DNA from: Leptobrachium leishanense
Taxonomy: Eukaryota; Chordata; Amphibia; Anura; Megophryidae
Assembly: GCA_009667805.1 (NCBI GenBank)
Contig: CM019065.1
Location: 152,618,101 to 152,682,100, forward strand
Direction of reading: 5' to 3'
Length of the DNA: 64,000 nucleotides
Positions 1 to 11,343 of the stretch are shown here, piece by piece. The notes under the pieces are model-generated. The model made no database searches. It was not told the origin of the DNA and saw only the letters and a list, made by a program, of their open reading frames with translations. Each line of letters begins with the position of its first letter. The first letter of the stretch is position 1. A program made the translations under genes and the position numbers.

Positions 1-214
1 CTGGTCAAAGCCTGCAACCAGGTATCAGGGGGTCCGTTGCCAGGAAAAGCTCTATCCAGAGTGTTAAGGGGGTAGTCAGGACACCTCGAAGCTGAGAAAG
101 CTGAGAAGAGAGAGGGTAAGCCAGCAGAGGCGGTGAAAAAGCACTGCAAAGTCTCCAACAGGCAGGAGCTCATGTTTCCTATATCCGCTCTCGTCGGTAG
201 TCAGCCGCTGCCCC
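1..214. other. Unassigned sequence at the window edge
   Basis: No coding region or repeat that I can name. It may be more of the decayed Tc1 element, but I could not align it to the intact copy. Confidence 0.3.
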
Positions 215-1485
215 CCATGGAGGGGGCAAGCATGGTTTGCAGTGGCACTTGGTGTTTATTGTTTATGTGACAGAAGACCGTAGCAGCCGGTGAATTCAGC
301 AGTGTTTAGAGATGTATGGTCAGCCCAGATTCAGCCAAATGCAGCAAAGTTGACTTGACGGCGCTTCACAGTACAGATGGACAATGATCCGAAACACACT
401 GTAAAAGCAACCCCAGAGTTTTTGAAGGAAAAGAAGTGGAATATTCCGCAATGGCCGAGTTAATCACCTGATCTCAACCTAATTGTGCTTGCATTTCACT
501 TGCTGAAGGCAAAACTAAAGGCAGAATGACGGTTGAGTCTTCAGTGGCGTAACAACAGGGGGGGCAGATGGTGTGGCTGCCCCGGGCGCAGGGCTGAGGG
601 GGGCACCGGCCTAGGGTTCCCACCCATCCGGTTTTGGAGTCATGTGTCCGGGTTTGACACAACCGGACACATGACTCGGAGGAACCGGCTTGGAGTCCCG
701 ACCTCCATCTAATACTTACCTATGCCGCAGCGGTCCTCCTCTGATTGAGAGAGATGCGCCGTCTGCACCGCCCACTCCACCAATCACTGACAGTGTGGGA
801 GTGGTGTTGTGGATCAGTGACATCTATCTTCCTCCTCTTTTCTCCCATCAGCCGCTCGCTTGTTGCGCAGAGGCTTACGTGCGGTGTCATGTGTTGCTCG
901 CGGCGTGCCCGACTTGAAACTTTGTGAGCGCAGGAGCAATTCAGTGTGCCAGTGCCTGCTAGTGCCAGCCCAACTGCATCCACTCCTCAGGCTCCATAAA
1001 AGCTGGCATTAAGGTGAAAAATCAATATAAAAGCGCTGAAAAGTAAGAATCCCCCCACTCTCTTATTAATACCAGTGCCACTATACCAGTCTGCCACAAT
1101 TCCAGTCTGGTGCCATTATACCAGTCTGCCACAATGCCAGTCTGTCGCTATACCAGTCCAGAGTGGGTGTTTATATAATGAGGGGGGGGGATTTTTGCCC
1201 CGGGCACCCATAACTCTGGTTACGCCACTGGAAAGACCCACAAACAAAGAACAACTGAAGACAGCTGCAGTTAGAGCCTGGTAAAGCATCATAAAGGAGG
1301 AAACCAACTCTTTTGGCAAGTTCCTGAAATTTGTACTTGATATTTATGTTCAACCCTTTGAATTAAAGCCGAAAGTCTGAACTTCAAATTCAATTGAATT
1401 GTTTCGTTTTAATTTTATTCTGGTGGCATAAAGAGCCAAAAGTATGAAAATTGTGCCTGTGACAAAATATATATCAACCTAACTG
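215..1485 (+). pseudogene. Decayed Tc1/mariner element, 3' half, split by a small transposon
   Basis: From about 215 the sequence parallels the transposase 3' half of the better copy at 35734-37380, including the region around the second catalytic Asp (ATGGACAATGATCC at 376-389). A TAA stop follows shortly after. It then resumes at 1231 and ends in a diverged copy of the same right inverted repeat, stopping at 1485 before TA. The 542-1230 interval is a later insertion. It is a dead fragment; the 5' half is not visible in the first 200 bases. Confidence 0.75.
542..1230. mobile_element. Non-autonomous hAT-like element (CAGTGGCGTAAC ends)
   Basis: The ends are inverted: CAGTGGCGTAAC at 542 and GTTACGCCACTG ending at 1230. 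It interrupts the Tc1 remnant. The 8-bp flanks (tgagtctt, gaaagacc) do not match, so the target duplication has decayed or was lost. A GC-rich inside and short 'ataccagtctgccac' tandem units (about 1066-1150) resemble the arrays in neighbouring hAT composites. It has no transposase. Confidence 0.6.
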
Positions 1486-1489
1486 TATA

Positions 1490-1735
1490 AGGCAGCTGTT
1501 GATGGCTGATTCCGGTTCTGCAGAATCAGGTAACACTAGTTAAATCCTCTCCAAAAAATCAGATACTCATCTCTCATCCCTTGGCGAGATCCACTGCTTC
1601 TGGCTGCTGGGTGCAGAGTGAGACTGGGGACAAATAGAGATCTCGCAGGTCTTGCGGCCCGGTAGCACAAGCCTCCATGGAGTCCTAGGGACTCCAGGAG
1701 GTGATACTCGTGGCGGTGCAGAAGCGCTGCATCAT
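1490..1735. repeat. Fragment of the 'GGGCC-ATTACA' MITE family (inner part)
   Basis: The text around 'ctgcagaatcag...ctcatcccttggcgagatccactgcttctg' recurs at 3900-4030, 28070-28150, 30190-30270, 50225-50310 and 51650-51740. These are inner segments of the abundant MITE described at 27793-28478. Terminal repeats are not preserved here. Confidence 0.55.
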
Positions 1736-1736
1736 C

Positions 1737-1812
1737 TATTTATTTTTTTATAAAGTATTTTACGAAGAAGGATACATTGAGATCTCTCTTGTTTTCAAGT
1801 ATGTTCTGGGTA
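1737..1812 (-). repeat. 3' tail fragment of a CR1/L2-like LINE or its SINE
   Basis: The diverged sequence 'ataaagtattttac...aaggatacattgaga...caagtatgttctggg' is the reverse complement of the tail shared by the LINE at 22474-26720 and the SINE at 58134-58350. Confidence 0.6.
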
Positions 1813-1961
1813 GGCTGCTGAATTAGCACATGCCCTGGAATAATGAGTTAAAATGGGACAGGGCTGGCCCAAGCCACTGTGCTGCCTGGAACGATGGATG
1901 AAATGCTGCCGCCCCCCCCCAAAAAAAACATGTGGCATGTAAAAGCATATTACAGAGCTCC

Positions 1962-2290
1962 ACAGCATTAAAACTCACAGTAATGTGCAGTGTGTATGAG
2001 CGTATCACAGAGCTCCACAGCAATAAAACTCACAGTAATGTGCGCTGTGTATGAGAGTATCAGAGCTCCACAGCAATAAAACTCATGCTCATACACACTG
2101 CACATTACTGTGAGTATTATCGCTGTGGAGCTTTGATACACTCATACACACTGCACATTACGGTCTCAAAGCTCCACAGCAATAATACTCACAGTAATGT
2201 GCAGTGTGTATGAGTGTATCACAGAGCTCCACAGCAATAATACTCACAGTAATGTGCGGTGTATATGAGCGAATCACAGAGCTCCACATT
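1962..2290. repeat. 55-bp minisatellite with internal inversion
   Basis: The unit 'cacagtaatgtgcagtgtgt...gagctccacagcaataaaact' repeats every 55 bp (for example from 1981 to 2036). It flips orientation around 2075-2165 and flips back. The same unit occurs at 38690-38785, 39125-39480 and 40300-40640 inside another hAT composite. Confidence 0.8.
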
Positions 2291-2334
2291 TACATACACC
2301 CACGTACAGTCACACACACACCCACCCACATACA

Positions 2335-2440
2335 TACTGGTATACATGGCTCTCTGGTATGCATGGCTCACTGGTATTATGGCAGACTGGTATGCGTGGC
2401 TCACTGGTATTATGGCCGACTGGTATACATGGCACACTGG
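2335..2440. repeat. 'cactggtatacatgg' minisatellite, left block
   Basis: Short degenerate units mixing 'cactggtatacatggc' and 'cactggtattatggc'. The array continues at 4142-4296 after the nested hAT, and a third block with longer units lies at 4896-5076. Confidence 0.75.
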
Positions 2441-2830
2441 CAGGGCCGTAGGAAGGGCGAGGCGAGTGAGGCACGTGCCTCGGGCACAGCTGTGAAGGGG
2501 CGCAGACATGGCTCGTGTCCTGCGAGAACGCTGCGGGAACGCAGGTTGCGGGAACCTGCATTCCCGCAGCTTTCCAGCAGGACTCGAGCCATGGCTGCGC
2601 CCCTTCACAGCTGTGAAGCACCCAGCCCGAAACGATTGCTGGCGGCCGCTTGCTTCCTGCTTTCTACGGCTGCGACAGGAAGTGCAGCCGCTCGCCTGGG
2701 ATCTAACAGCCAGCCGCAATCTCGCGAGATCGCGGCAGGCTGTTTCATTGATCCCAGGCGAGCGGCTGCACTTCCTGTCAGCAGCCGTTCAAGCAGGAAG
2801 CACGCGGCCGCCGGCAATGAGAGGTGAGCT

Positions 2831-3475
2831 GGGGCAATATCCAGGAGACCTGGGGGCACAATCCAGGAGACCTGGGGGCACAATCCATGAGACCTGGGGG
2901 CAATATCCATGAGACCTGGGGGCACAATCCATGAGACCTGGGGGCACAATCCATGAGACCTGGGGGCAATATCCATGAGACCTGGGGGCACAATCCATGA
3001 GACCTGGGGGCAATATCCAGGAGACCTGGGGGCACAATCCATGAGACTTGGGGGCACAATCCATGAGACCTGGGGGCAATATCCAGGAGACCTGGGGGCA
3101 TTATCCATGAGACCTGGGGGCAATATCCATGAGACCTGGGGGCATTATCCATGAGACCTGGGGGCATTATCCATGAGAGCTGGAGGCAATATCCATGAGA
3201 CCTGGGGGCAATATCCATGAGACCTGGGGCATTATCCATGAGACCTGGGGCATATCCATGAGAGCTGGGGCATAATCCATGAGACCTGGGGCATTATCCA
3301 TGAGAGCTGGGGCATTATCCATGAGAGCTGGGGCAATATCCATGAGAGCTGGGGCAATATCCATGAGCTGGGCCATATCCATGTGAACTGGGGCAATATA
3401 TACCCATATGAGCTGGGGTCAATAATATCCATATGAGCTGGGGTCAATAATATCCATGTGAACTGGGGAAAATAG
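2831..3475. repeat. About 20-22-bp minisatellite (CTGGGGCAATATCCATGA type)
   Basis: About 30 units of 'gagacctgggggcaatatccat' change gradually to 'gagctggggcaatatccat'. The same unit forms the arrays at 23010-24315 and 47385-48290. The units lack stop codons on the minus strand, giving long Pro/Ser/His-rich open frames that should not be read as genes. Confidence 0.9.
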
Positions 3476-3603
3476 TCTGGGGGCTCAGTGCTGTGTATGT
3501 TATTCTGGGGGGGTGTATATTATGCTAAATGTTCTTTTGCTATACATGCATGTATTCTGTGTGTACTGTATTTGTACATGTACTGTGTGTGCACTATATA
3601 TGT

Positions 3604-4050
3604 AGGGCCCCATCACCTCCTTAACGCTAGCACTCACACATGTGAGCGTTGGTGCTAGGTTAAATGAGGTTACTGCATGCTGCCCATATCACATCCTAGC
3701 ACAGGACCCTCATATTACAATCCCAACGGTAACAGGTTAAAAAATCCAGGAGATTGTGCTTTTCAGCGCGAGGTTACTGTACTTCGCGCTCCCTATACTT
3801 AACATGGGGAGCGCAAAGAGTAAATAGCGTTAGGATTACAAAGTCCTAACGCTAATTACCATCCCGCCATAGCTACAAAAGTTACCCACAGCTAGACGCT
3901 GGTGCTAACTGATGCCGCTTCTGCAGAATCAGTCAGCACCAGCTGGAACCCCCCAAAAATCACATACTTGCCTCTCATCCCACAGCGCAAAGGGTGGTCC
4001 GATCCACTGCTTCTGTTCCGGGGAACATCCAGGAGCTTAGCACTGCGCCA
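3604..4050. repeat. ATTACA-type MITE fragment
   Basis: It opens 'agggccccatcacctcc' and 'ttaacgctagcactcac'. It has the family's inner palindrome around 'gttaggattacaaagtccta' and the 'ctgcagaatcagtcagcacc' segment. The right terminus is not seen before the host element ends. Confidence 0.55.
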
Positions 4051-4141
4051 CTGGTCGGGGACTCTGATTCTTAAAATTATGTGGGGGGGGTACAATTTTC
4101 TGTTTTTGCCTCGGGTGCAAAAGGAGCTAGCTACGGCTCTG

Positions 4142-4296
4142 CACACTGGTATGGGTACACTGGTATACACGACAGTCTGGTATGGCACACTGGTATACCT
4201 GTCTCTCTGGTATAATGGCACACTGGTATACATGGCACACTGGTATGGCACACTGTTATACATGGCAGACCGGTATGGCACACTGGTATACATGGC
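4142..4296. repeat. 'cactggtatacatgg' minisatellite, right block
   Basis: This continues the array interrupted at 2440 by the nested hAT. The unit phase resumes exactly at the duplicated cacactgg. Confidence 0.75.
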
Positions 4297-4895
4297 TGTG
4301 ACAGAGCGACTGTACCCTAACTTGGTACCTGCGTCCGTGGGCTCTCTTCCATGTAACAGTCCCCGGAGCAATCTTTCCTAACAGCTCCCCAAAACTTTAA
4401 CCACAGCTTAAAAGAATGAGGCTCACCATTGGAAATCAAACAGCAGATTGTTAGTTTATTCACCCAGACACAGAAACACAGTCAAGAACCAACCCCCTTC
4501 ATGAATACAACCAAACAGATAAAGTAACTACACAGGACCTTCAGACAATGGACAATGGGACCTCCTGGGAGGAGAAGGGGGAAGGGAGAAAGCAGGTAAA
4601 ACAAAAGGAATTTCTTATAGAGAGAATGTGCACAACAGAGAGAGCAGGTACTAATACAGAGATAGGATACATAATAGAAGGAATGTACACCATATACACA
4701 ACAGGAGACTTTACAATAAATACACTTGGTAATAACACAGAGACATCAGTAATCTTTAGTTAACTGGCAGATATTTAAAACAGAGAAAAGACAAATATTT
4801 TTAAAAGGTCCACCATTTCAACTATAGTCTCTTTCACGGGCCATAGTTGCTGGGAGGCTTGACTACAGCCCCCCCAGTGAAGGTAGGTTTTGTCA
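4297..4895. mobile_element. Possible solo LTR inside the minisatellite
   Basis: The 599-bp interval begins TGTGACAG and ends TTTTGTCA, with TG...CA termini. It interrupts the minisatellite. An atggc is present just outside on the left and, after two extra bases, on the right. There is no coding content. The imperfect duplication keeps this tentative. Confidence 0.35.
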
Positions 4896-5076
4896 TAATG
4901 GCTCTCTTGTATTATGGCACACTGGTATACATGGCTCATTAGTATATATGGCTCTCTGGTATTATGGCATACTGGTGTACATGGCACACTGGTATACATG
5001 GCTCTCTGGTATTATGGCATACTGGTGTACATGGCACACTGGTATACATGGCTCTCTGGTATTATGGCACAGTACT
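4896..5076. repeat. Minisatellite block with longer composite units
   Basis: Units such as 'ggctctctggtattatggcatactggtgtacat' are higher-order versions of the array at 2335-2440. Confidence 0.75.
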
Positions 5077-5786
5077 GCTGGTGAGAGGAGATTTACTTTT
5101 CAAGGTTGACTTGTTACCTTTTTTCTTGCAGCCTGCCCCGGGGAAACTCATCTTAGTGGAATCAGGCCGGTGCTGCTGCTCTCCCAACAGAGTGCTCCCT
5201 GTAGTTTTTCACGTGTGCCAGTGGCTGATGGGAGGAGGCGGCGGACCTGGCAGAGTGGGGACTGGTAGGAAGAGACGAACAACAGCCACACGCACCATGT
5301 GACCACCCCAGTCAGCGAATGAGTGGAGCCGGACTGCCAGAGCATCATCTCTCACTCGCGTGGCACGCAGGCACTGTTCAACTGCTGAGTATATTCAGCA
5401 GGCAGCAACGCGCACACATGCTGGCTGGTCCCGGAGGGAGCCGGAGGAGAGCTGCTGCAGCCTGAAGATCCGGCCGCCCACACGACCTGCGTTTTAATCC
5501 TGCACTGGCCCGTGTGGGCACGGTCAGCCGGCGTCACTGTCTGCACCTATGAGCCAGCCGCCAAATAGATGCTGCCGCCGGCGCTGAGGAAACAATTAGT
5601 GCGGCGGGGACGGCGGCACAAAAAATTTTCCGCTCTTGATATTCTGCCACCTGGCGCAGCCGCTCCACACTGCTCCATTGTTGGGCCGGCCCTCAAATGG
5701 GGATACTAATTCCCTGTTAGGATGTCCATTTTAACACACATCAAGGAATAGGGCCCTTCACCTTTATTATTAATATGGTTCTTTTA

Positions 5787-5905
5787 GGGCAGGGGTCAGT
5801 AACCTTGGCCCTCCAGATGGTTTGGATCTATATTTCCTATGATGCCTAGTCATCATAATGAGTAACTGAGCCGAGCGTTATGGGGGGATGTAGCAAGAAG
5901 GAATT
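5787..5905. mobile_element. hAT-type MITE fragment
   Basis: It starts 'cagtaaccttggccctccag' just after 'gcaggggt'. A related copy with both inverted arms lies at 43990-44130. CAGGGGT...GGCCCTCCAG ends are common to small hAT elements. Confidence 0.5.
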
Positions 5906-5909
5906 GGCA

Positions 5910-7757
5910 GTCGTAGGTAAGTTACCGACAGTATGCAGTATCAGTCCATGTCCTCCAGTTAGTATGTTATCTTGAGCAAAGATACTTATGAGTAAAAAGG
6001 TATGCAAATAAAGTTTTATATGCTAGTCTTCTTGTTTCATTGTTCGTTAATGCAAGATTGTGTATCCACAATTTTAGTAGTGAAAGAGTTAAGCGCAAAA
6101 CTACATGTTTTTGACTTACTGTGTAATTAATTGATAATAAACAATACACAGCCTCAAACCGACAATAATGTATAGGGAGCTGACGTCAGAGCTTCTCGAC
6201 GAAGCAGTGGGGACAGCCAGGAAAGCGTATCTGACGGAGCAAAGGTTGCTCTGTGAGCTGGGTGATGAAGTGTTTTCCGGAGGTGATGGCTCATTACCTG
6301 AGTGACGTGATTCTGCTTGGCCTCCCTAATGTCCAGAAACACAAAGACCCAAGGTCCTTACTGGAAGCGATAGGGTTGAATCAAATGGTCAGGAAAAGCA
6401 GCGTATGATCACCTTATTTATTATTCCCAGATGTAATTACCCATTGGGCCCCTGTAATTTATAGGGCACATATTGAAATTGGTAGGAGTATCTATAGCGA
6501 TAAATCTTTATCTTTAGAGATAAATAAATACATGCAGCGATTATATTAGATGTTTGTGCTTTTGTAGTCAAATATTCAATTGCTGTTTTTATCCTCAATT
6601 CCTTTTGTTTCTGTGTATAATTGTGTGAGCCTCCTTTTTCTTCCTCTCCGTCCTCCTTCTTCTCACCCATTCATCTTCTATCCCCTCCTCCTATGTCTCT
6701 TATCCCCTCCTCCTACTCGCTCTCACCCTCCTCCTCCTCTTCTCTCCCTCTATTCAGGAACCCCAGGGTCATATGCAAGAAGTAAATGTCACATGCAGGA
6801 TATAATTGAAGTCAGATAGCTTAACTCACCCCCTTTTGAAAGTCCTTTATATTTTCTTTGCTTTATTAAGAAAGTAACAGCAAATAAAAGGTGAGGAGTG
6901 GTTAGAGAGAACTTCTCTGAATTATGCTTTGACATGGGAGGAAGGTAAACCAGAATGCATCTGCCCACTATAAACAGGATGCTACTCACAAGCCTCCGTG
7001 TTTAGAATGAAGGAAGTGAAGCCTTGCTGCACAGGAAATGGAACTGGGACAAACTAACTAAGCGAGTTAGACAGGGAGAGTGGACTAATCAATTCTTAAG
7101 TAAAAGCATAGGGGGGGAAACAAATAAGGAATCTATTTCTATGATACCCTCTCCTCCTCCTTGTCCTTCCTTAGAAGAGAAGTTGCAATGTTATAAGTGG
7201 TGAGGAGATATCGAATTCCAGTATTAGTATCAGAAGTGATGATGCAAGTGATGGAAACCATAATGATGTGGAAAGGGTAAGTGAGTAGCGGAATTAGTCC
7301 GGAATGTGATAGGATAATCTGGAAACACGGGTTTTGTGGTATTTCTTGAAGGGCCAAAGATAAGGTGAGGTAGGTCATTCCACAGTACTTCATGGGTATA
7401 CAGGTATATTGCATTTGTTCAGGAACCCAATATGTCTTACATTCCATTAGGCATCAAGTACTAGCCGCACAACTCCAAACCACACAGAGAACAAAGAAAT
7501 TCACGTGATTTAAACAAGATAACAGGAAAGACCATATAAAGTATTAATGTCCGGCATGTGCATGAGGCATAAAATTAAGTATATTGACTATGACTATCTG
7601 AAAGATACAAATGTGTAGACATTGCAATCTTTAGCAAAACAGAAATATGATTGCTAAGTGCAAATTCATATCAAATAAACAAATTCTATAGACACCATCT
7701 GTACATTAATGCACACAATTTAAAGCAATGGGCAAAATAACCCAAAACATAGCCAAT
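5910..7757. other. Unassigned region with a long pyrimidine tract
   Basis: I see no gene and no transposon I can name. A C/T-rich tract on the + strand covers about 6627-6755. The short open frames are low-complexity or random. Confidence 0.5.
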
Positions 7758-7760
7758 AAA

Positions 7761-8490
7761 GGCCCCTATTACACTCTTCGCGCAGCGCATTTGCGTGCAC
7801 GCAAATGCGCATTTGCGCGAGGAAAAAACCATTAGTGCATAACGTCCTATTACGATGTTCGCGCAAACGATGAGCGTTAACGTCCAACGTGAGTGACCCT
7901 GCGCGAACCCAGCGCAAGCGCAAGTTCCTGCGCACATCCTATACTTAACATTGTGAGCGCCAATGCGTTAGTACGCGTATGCGCGCATGGTATTACAATC
8001 TTAGCGCAAAATGTAACGCACAATGTTTGCGTGCATCATTTTAACGTCTTTAAAAACCTGGTGTTAATTTACAATCTGAACATTCTGGCCGAAACTAAAT
8101 GAACCTGCACAAAAAAAAATACAGCACAGTACAGTTACACATTCTACACATACCCAAACAATAAAATTAGTAAATTGTTTAATTTTTTTTGTTGCAGCAC
8201 ATATACGCAGATTGACTTTGACAGGCGCAACAAGCGAAACCTAGCAAATGGTGGTTCTTAATTCTGATTGACTGAATCCCGTGAAAAAACAGTCTGCCCA
8301 CCGATTCCTGCACGCAACGGTCATTTGCGCCCGGTTTTGCGCATCGGATTTGCGCTCGAAAAAACATGAAGGCTGAAAAAATGCGCTCGGATCGCAATAC
8401 CGCGTTAATTTGCGCACGCTAACTTTTTTTGCGTGCGCAAAAAAATTTGCGCTGCGCAAGCGCATTTGCGCGAAGAGTGTAATAAGGGCC
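7761..8490. mobile_element. Full-length ATTACA-type MITE (730 bp)
   Basis: Inverted ends GGCCCCTATTACACTCTTCG and the inverse of GGCCCTTATTACACTCTTCG are followed by long GCGCAA-rich palindromic arms. AAA flanks both sides (7758-7760, 8491-8493). Relatives of nearly equal length are at 17357-18081 and 59608-60346. It encodes no protein. Confidence 0.75.
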
Positions 8491-8729
8491 AAAGATGGGC
8501 AATGTATTAACGATTCTCAAAAAAATCTGTAACAACAGAAAACCAACAGCACATAATTTATATTGTACAAACGATAGAGGATAAATGAGGTATAAATACC
8601 TTCAGTCACAAATTTTGAGTTGCATTTTCCTCATGCTAATATGCCCTATACTACAGTTGGGCAGCAGCTTAACACATAGCCAAGATTTTATAGGTTTTCT
8701 ATATTTTCATATTTTGCCTTTTTATTTTA

Positions 8730-8996
8730 GGGCAGTATTACAAACTCGGTGCTAACTTAACCAGAGCTGTTGTAAACTTCCCAGAGCCATTATAGCCTAT
8801 GGAGGTTTTCAGTTTACAACAGCTCTGGTTAGTTATTTATTTATTTTATAATTTTATTTATTTATAAAGGATTTTACCAGGAAGGATACATTGAGATTTC
8901 TCTCGTTTTCAAGTATGTCCTGGGTTCAAGAACATTGAAGTGTTACAGTTACAGAAATACAAAGTAAAAGTTAGCGCCAACTTTGTAATACGGCCC
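8730..8996. mobile_element. Short ATTACA-type MITE with a LINE tail inserted
   Basis: The ends are GGGCAGTATTACAAAC and the inverse of GGGCCGTATTACAAAG, flanked by TTA on both sides (8727-8729 and 8997-8999). The core reads like the palindrome at 33371-33500. A LINE 3' tail ('ataaaggattttaccagg' onward, about 8840-8965, minus strand) is inserted inside. Confidence 0.7.
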
Positions 8997-8999
8997 TTA

Positions 9000-9715
9000 A
9001 TCTTTTATTGTTCGCTCATAACATTAACTTATATTGGATCCTTGAAAGCAGAAGGTTAGCGTTGTTTAGGTCATTTAAAACCGTGCAGAGCCATTGGTGC
9101 CTTACTTACATATTGTATTAGAACATTTTATAAATGTGAAAATAAATGTATTTGGAGACAGACTGGATTTGTGTGTGTGGGGGATGTGAAAAGAAAAGCA
9201 TCAATAATACTAATGGATTTGCTTCTTTAGAAATTGAGTTTCTTTGAAAGAATTATACATTTTCCATGGATTTCTGTACTGCAGGAATAGTGAGATACAA
9301 ATCTATAAATGTTTTCTGCTACAGTTTATCTCTTATGCTTAATTAGGCACTGTGCCAAAACATGAGACATTCATGACATGGTACCACATGTTTCCTTGCT
9401 CCTGGAGTTTTCTTTGTCTTTAATGATATCTAGGATAGTTTACTAAAGTGGTCAGGATGTGTGGATTTCCCCCTCCCCCTCCCTCCACTCCCATTCGGCC
9501 ACTAGCACTATGTGAGGCAGAATCAGGAATTTCCTCCGTTCACACAGCTGTCACTCGGCAGACAGGATTTTTAATATCCCGCTTGCTGGGGACCAACTCC
9601 CAAGTAGGCATGGGATAGGCAGAAGGCTATCCTAAACAAAAGATAAATCCAGGTAAAGTATCCATGTAATTGGGCAGACTAGATGGGCCGAAAGGTTCTT
9701 ATCTGACGACATTTT
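9000..9715. other. Unassigned region ending in a common dispersed repeat
   Basis: No gene is recognised. The last part (about 9670-9715, 'agatgggccgaaaggttctt') looks like a dispersed repeat common in amphibian genomes; that is from memory. Confidence 0.4.
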
Positions 9716-10000
9716 CTATGTTTCAATGTCTCTAACTCGGGGAGTTTTACGCCTAAAGATCCAGAAGGTGTCATGTTGCTGGAGGCGTCTATCTAGATCA
9801 CCTCCTCTGTCACCCAAAGTAACTTTCTCTATGACCGTGAAAGGTATACCCTCTGCATTGTTGACATGATAGAGTTTCAGGTGTCTCCACATGACGGTTT
9901 CTATGGAGTATCCCTTTTGGCTTAAAAATCTACAGCCACAGGGTCTCAAGGAGGAGTTTACTTTTAAGTCCTTCCTATGAGGCCTTGATTGATTTATTGA
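9716..10000 (-). pseudogene. Penelope-like retroelement fragment (GIY-YIG endonuclease C-terminus)
   Basis: Minus-strand translation contains WRHLKLYHVNN, VIEKVTLGDRGGDLDRRLQQ and TFWIFRRKTP. This order resembles the end of the GIY-YIG endonuclease of Penelope-like elements, where V-x-IE-x-V, RGGD, and a (Q-R)-E-x-x-W-I-x-x-L-x-T-L-x-P run is typical. The usual GLNE-type terminus is replaced and no reverse transcriptase is adjacent, so this is a dead C-terminal fragment. Confidence 0.55.
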
Positions 10001-11169
10001 TACATCTACATTTTTAGCAATAATCTTATAGCAATAATAATTCTTATGTTGCCTTCGATTAAATTCTTTTATTCCAATTACATCTGTTATAATCATCAGA
10101 TCAGTTACAATGATGACTACATACTGTTACCACCCATTAGGCAACATTTTGTATCAGATAACACCACAATTATACATTTCACCAGTATCATGGTTTTTAG
10201 GAACAGCCAGAACCGTGTAATTTATTAATACAGGACAGTGTGTATAGATGTCACTTTATAGTATTGATCATTATGTGGGGGAAATAAACACCTCAGAGCC
10301 GACCATCATACTTGCTCACACTTAGTGAGTGTGTCCCTAAATAATATTCATATGATAAACTTTATGCAGCTGCCTTATAACTGGCCAGACTCTGTGAAGT
10401 ACCAACCACAGCGGGTCATCACACATGATAACTGGGTCAGCCGCTGTCTGCACATACGTAGTGCGATCACTGCTCCCTGGTGACTTCCTGCGCATGCAGT
10501 TACAGGCATAACTCTATCCATGCTACCAATGACGTCATGAATTGGCGAAACGCGTAGAGTTTGATGAAGTGATACATTTATAGATACACTTTTTCCTTTG
10601 ATCCTCACTATGATCAATCTGCCTCATTGACCCCTCTTTTTTTGAATGTTGTTGTGTCTAGAGCGCTCTCAACTGACTCTTACTGGGTATATCAGTACTG
10701 CTGGACAGAACCCTTGTTCCAGTTATGGTGACCAAGTGACTGCTTAAGCAGTTCATTTTCCTATTTTCTTGCTTTCCTATTGCCACGGATCCTAGAAGTC
10801 CTATATTCTTACTTTATTAGGTTCCCCCTGGGACCTATACAGATAGAAGTTAGCCGAGAAGTTACTCGCTCTTTGTATCATAGTGTAGGAATACTTTCAG
10901 TGTTATTTTGTTTGTCTTAACTGTTTTTTTTGTGTATTTTGTGAATTATTTCCCCCCCCAGGCCTAGCCCTCTGAGGTTTGCTTTTATATACCAATACTA
11001 ATTAAAGGTTAAATTTTAATCCCACTGCTCAGTATCTACTAGGTTTTGTGTACTCGGTTTCCAGGGTTACCCCCATTTGTGGATTAGATACTGTAGTTGA
11101 CCCTGTTTTTGCTATTAAGTTACGAGGTGTGCCACAGTTACTCTATCTTGTACGCTTCCAAACACTACT
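10001..11169. other. Unassigned region, partly repeat-like
   Basis: It includes 'atgacgtcatgaattggcga' and 'aacgcgtagag' (about 10528-10560), a motif I associate with Penelope-type untranslated ends, but no coding sequence. Otherwise I see nothing definable. Confidence 0.35.
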
Positions 11170-11177
11170 ATATAGCG

Positions 11178-11343
11178 CAGGCCTCAAAATTTCCACTCGC
11201 CTGCTCGCATTTGGCGAGTGGAAATTATATGAGGGCGAGTGGGAATGCAGAGGCAGGGCAGGATAAGGGGTTAGGTGGGCAACTAGTGGCGAGTGACTCT
11301 TAAGGCCTGGCTAGTAGCTTGGGACTTGAAATTTTGAGCCCTG
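11178..11343. mobile_element. 166-bp hAT MITE with perfect 8-bp target duplication
   Basis: The ends CAGGCCTCAAAATTTCCACT and the inverse of CAGGGCTCAAAATTTCAAGT are flanked by atatagcg on both sides (11170-11177, 11344-11351). A 167-bp inverted-orientation copy lies at 43651-43817. It sits about 530 bp upstream of the GCK start codon. Confidence 0.85.

Larger units (their letters stand above)
2441..4141. mobile_element. Nested hAT-like element with perfect 8-bp target duplication
   Basis: The element starts CAGGGCCGTAGGAAGG and ends CTAGCTACGGCTCTG. Both sides carry cacactgg (2433-2440 and 4142-4149), an exact 8-bp duplication of the host minisatellite unit. Inside are a GC-rich block, the minisatellite at 2831-3475 and, from 3604, a fragment of the abundant ATTACA-type MITE. 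No transposase is encoded; the open frames here are accidents of repeats. Confidence 0.8.
1859..5694. mobile_element. Large hAT-like composite carrying minisatellites and a nested hAT
   Basis: The ends CAGGGCTGGCCCAA (1859) and the inverse of GAGGGCCGGCCCAA (ending 5694) are near-perfect inverted repeats. They are flanked by aaatggga (1851-1858) and aaatgggg (5695-5702), a 7/8 match to the 8-bp duplication expected of the hAT superfamily. Inside are the 55-bp minisatellite, two blocks of a 'cactggtatacatgg' array, a nested hAT at 2441-4141 and a possible solo LTR. The last kilobase (5100-5690) is GC-rich and unassigned. There is no recognisable transposase, so it was mobilised in trans if at all. 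Confidence 0.65.

Noticed and set aside
542..1230. Exact 8-bp target duplication for this element
   Set aside because: The flanks tgagtctt and gaaagacc differ, so only the inverted ends support the call.
2219..2827. Frames of 166 and 207 residues on both strands
   Set aside because: They cross minisatellite, hAT terminus and GC-rich palindromic sequence; no family is visible and both strands are open together.
2605..3239. Several overlapping minus-strand frames of 96-172 residues
   Set aside because: Same minisatellite effect: MDIAPRSHGLCPQVSW-type repeats open in more than one frame.
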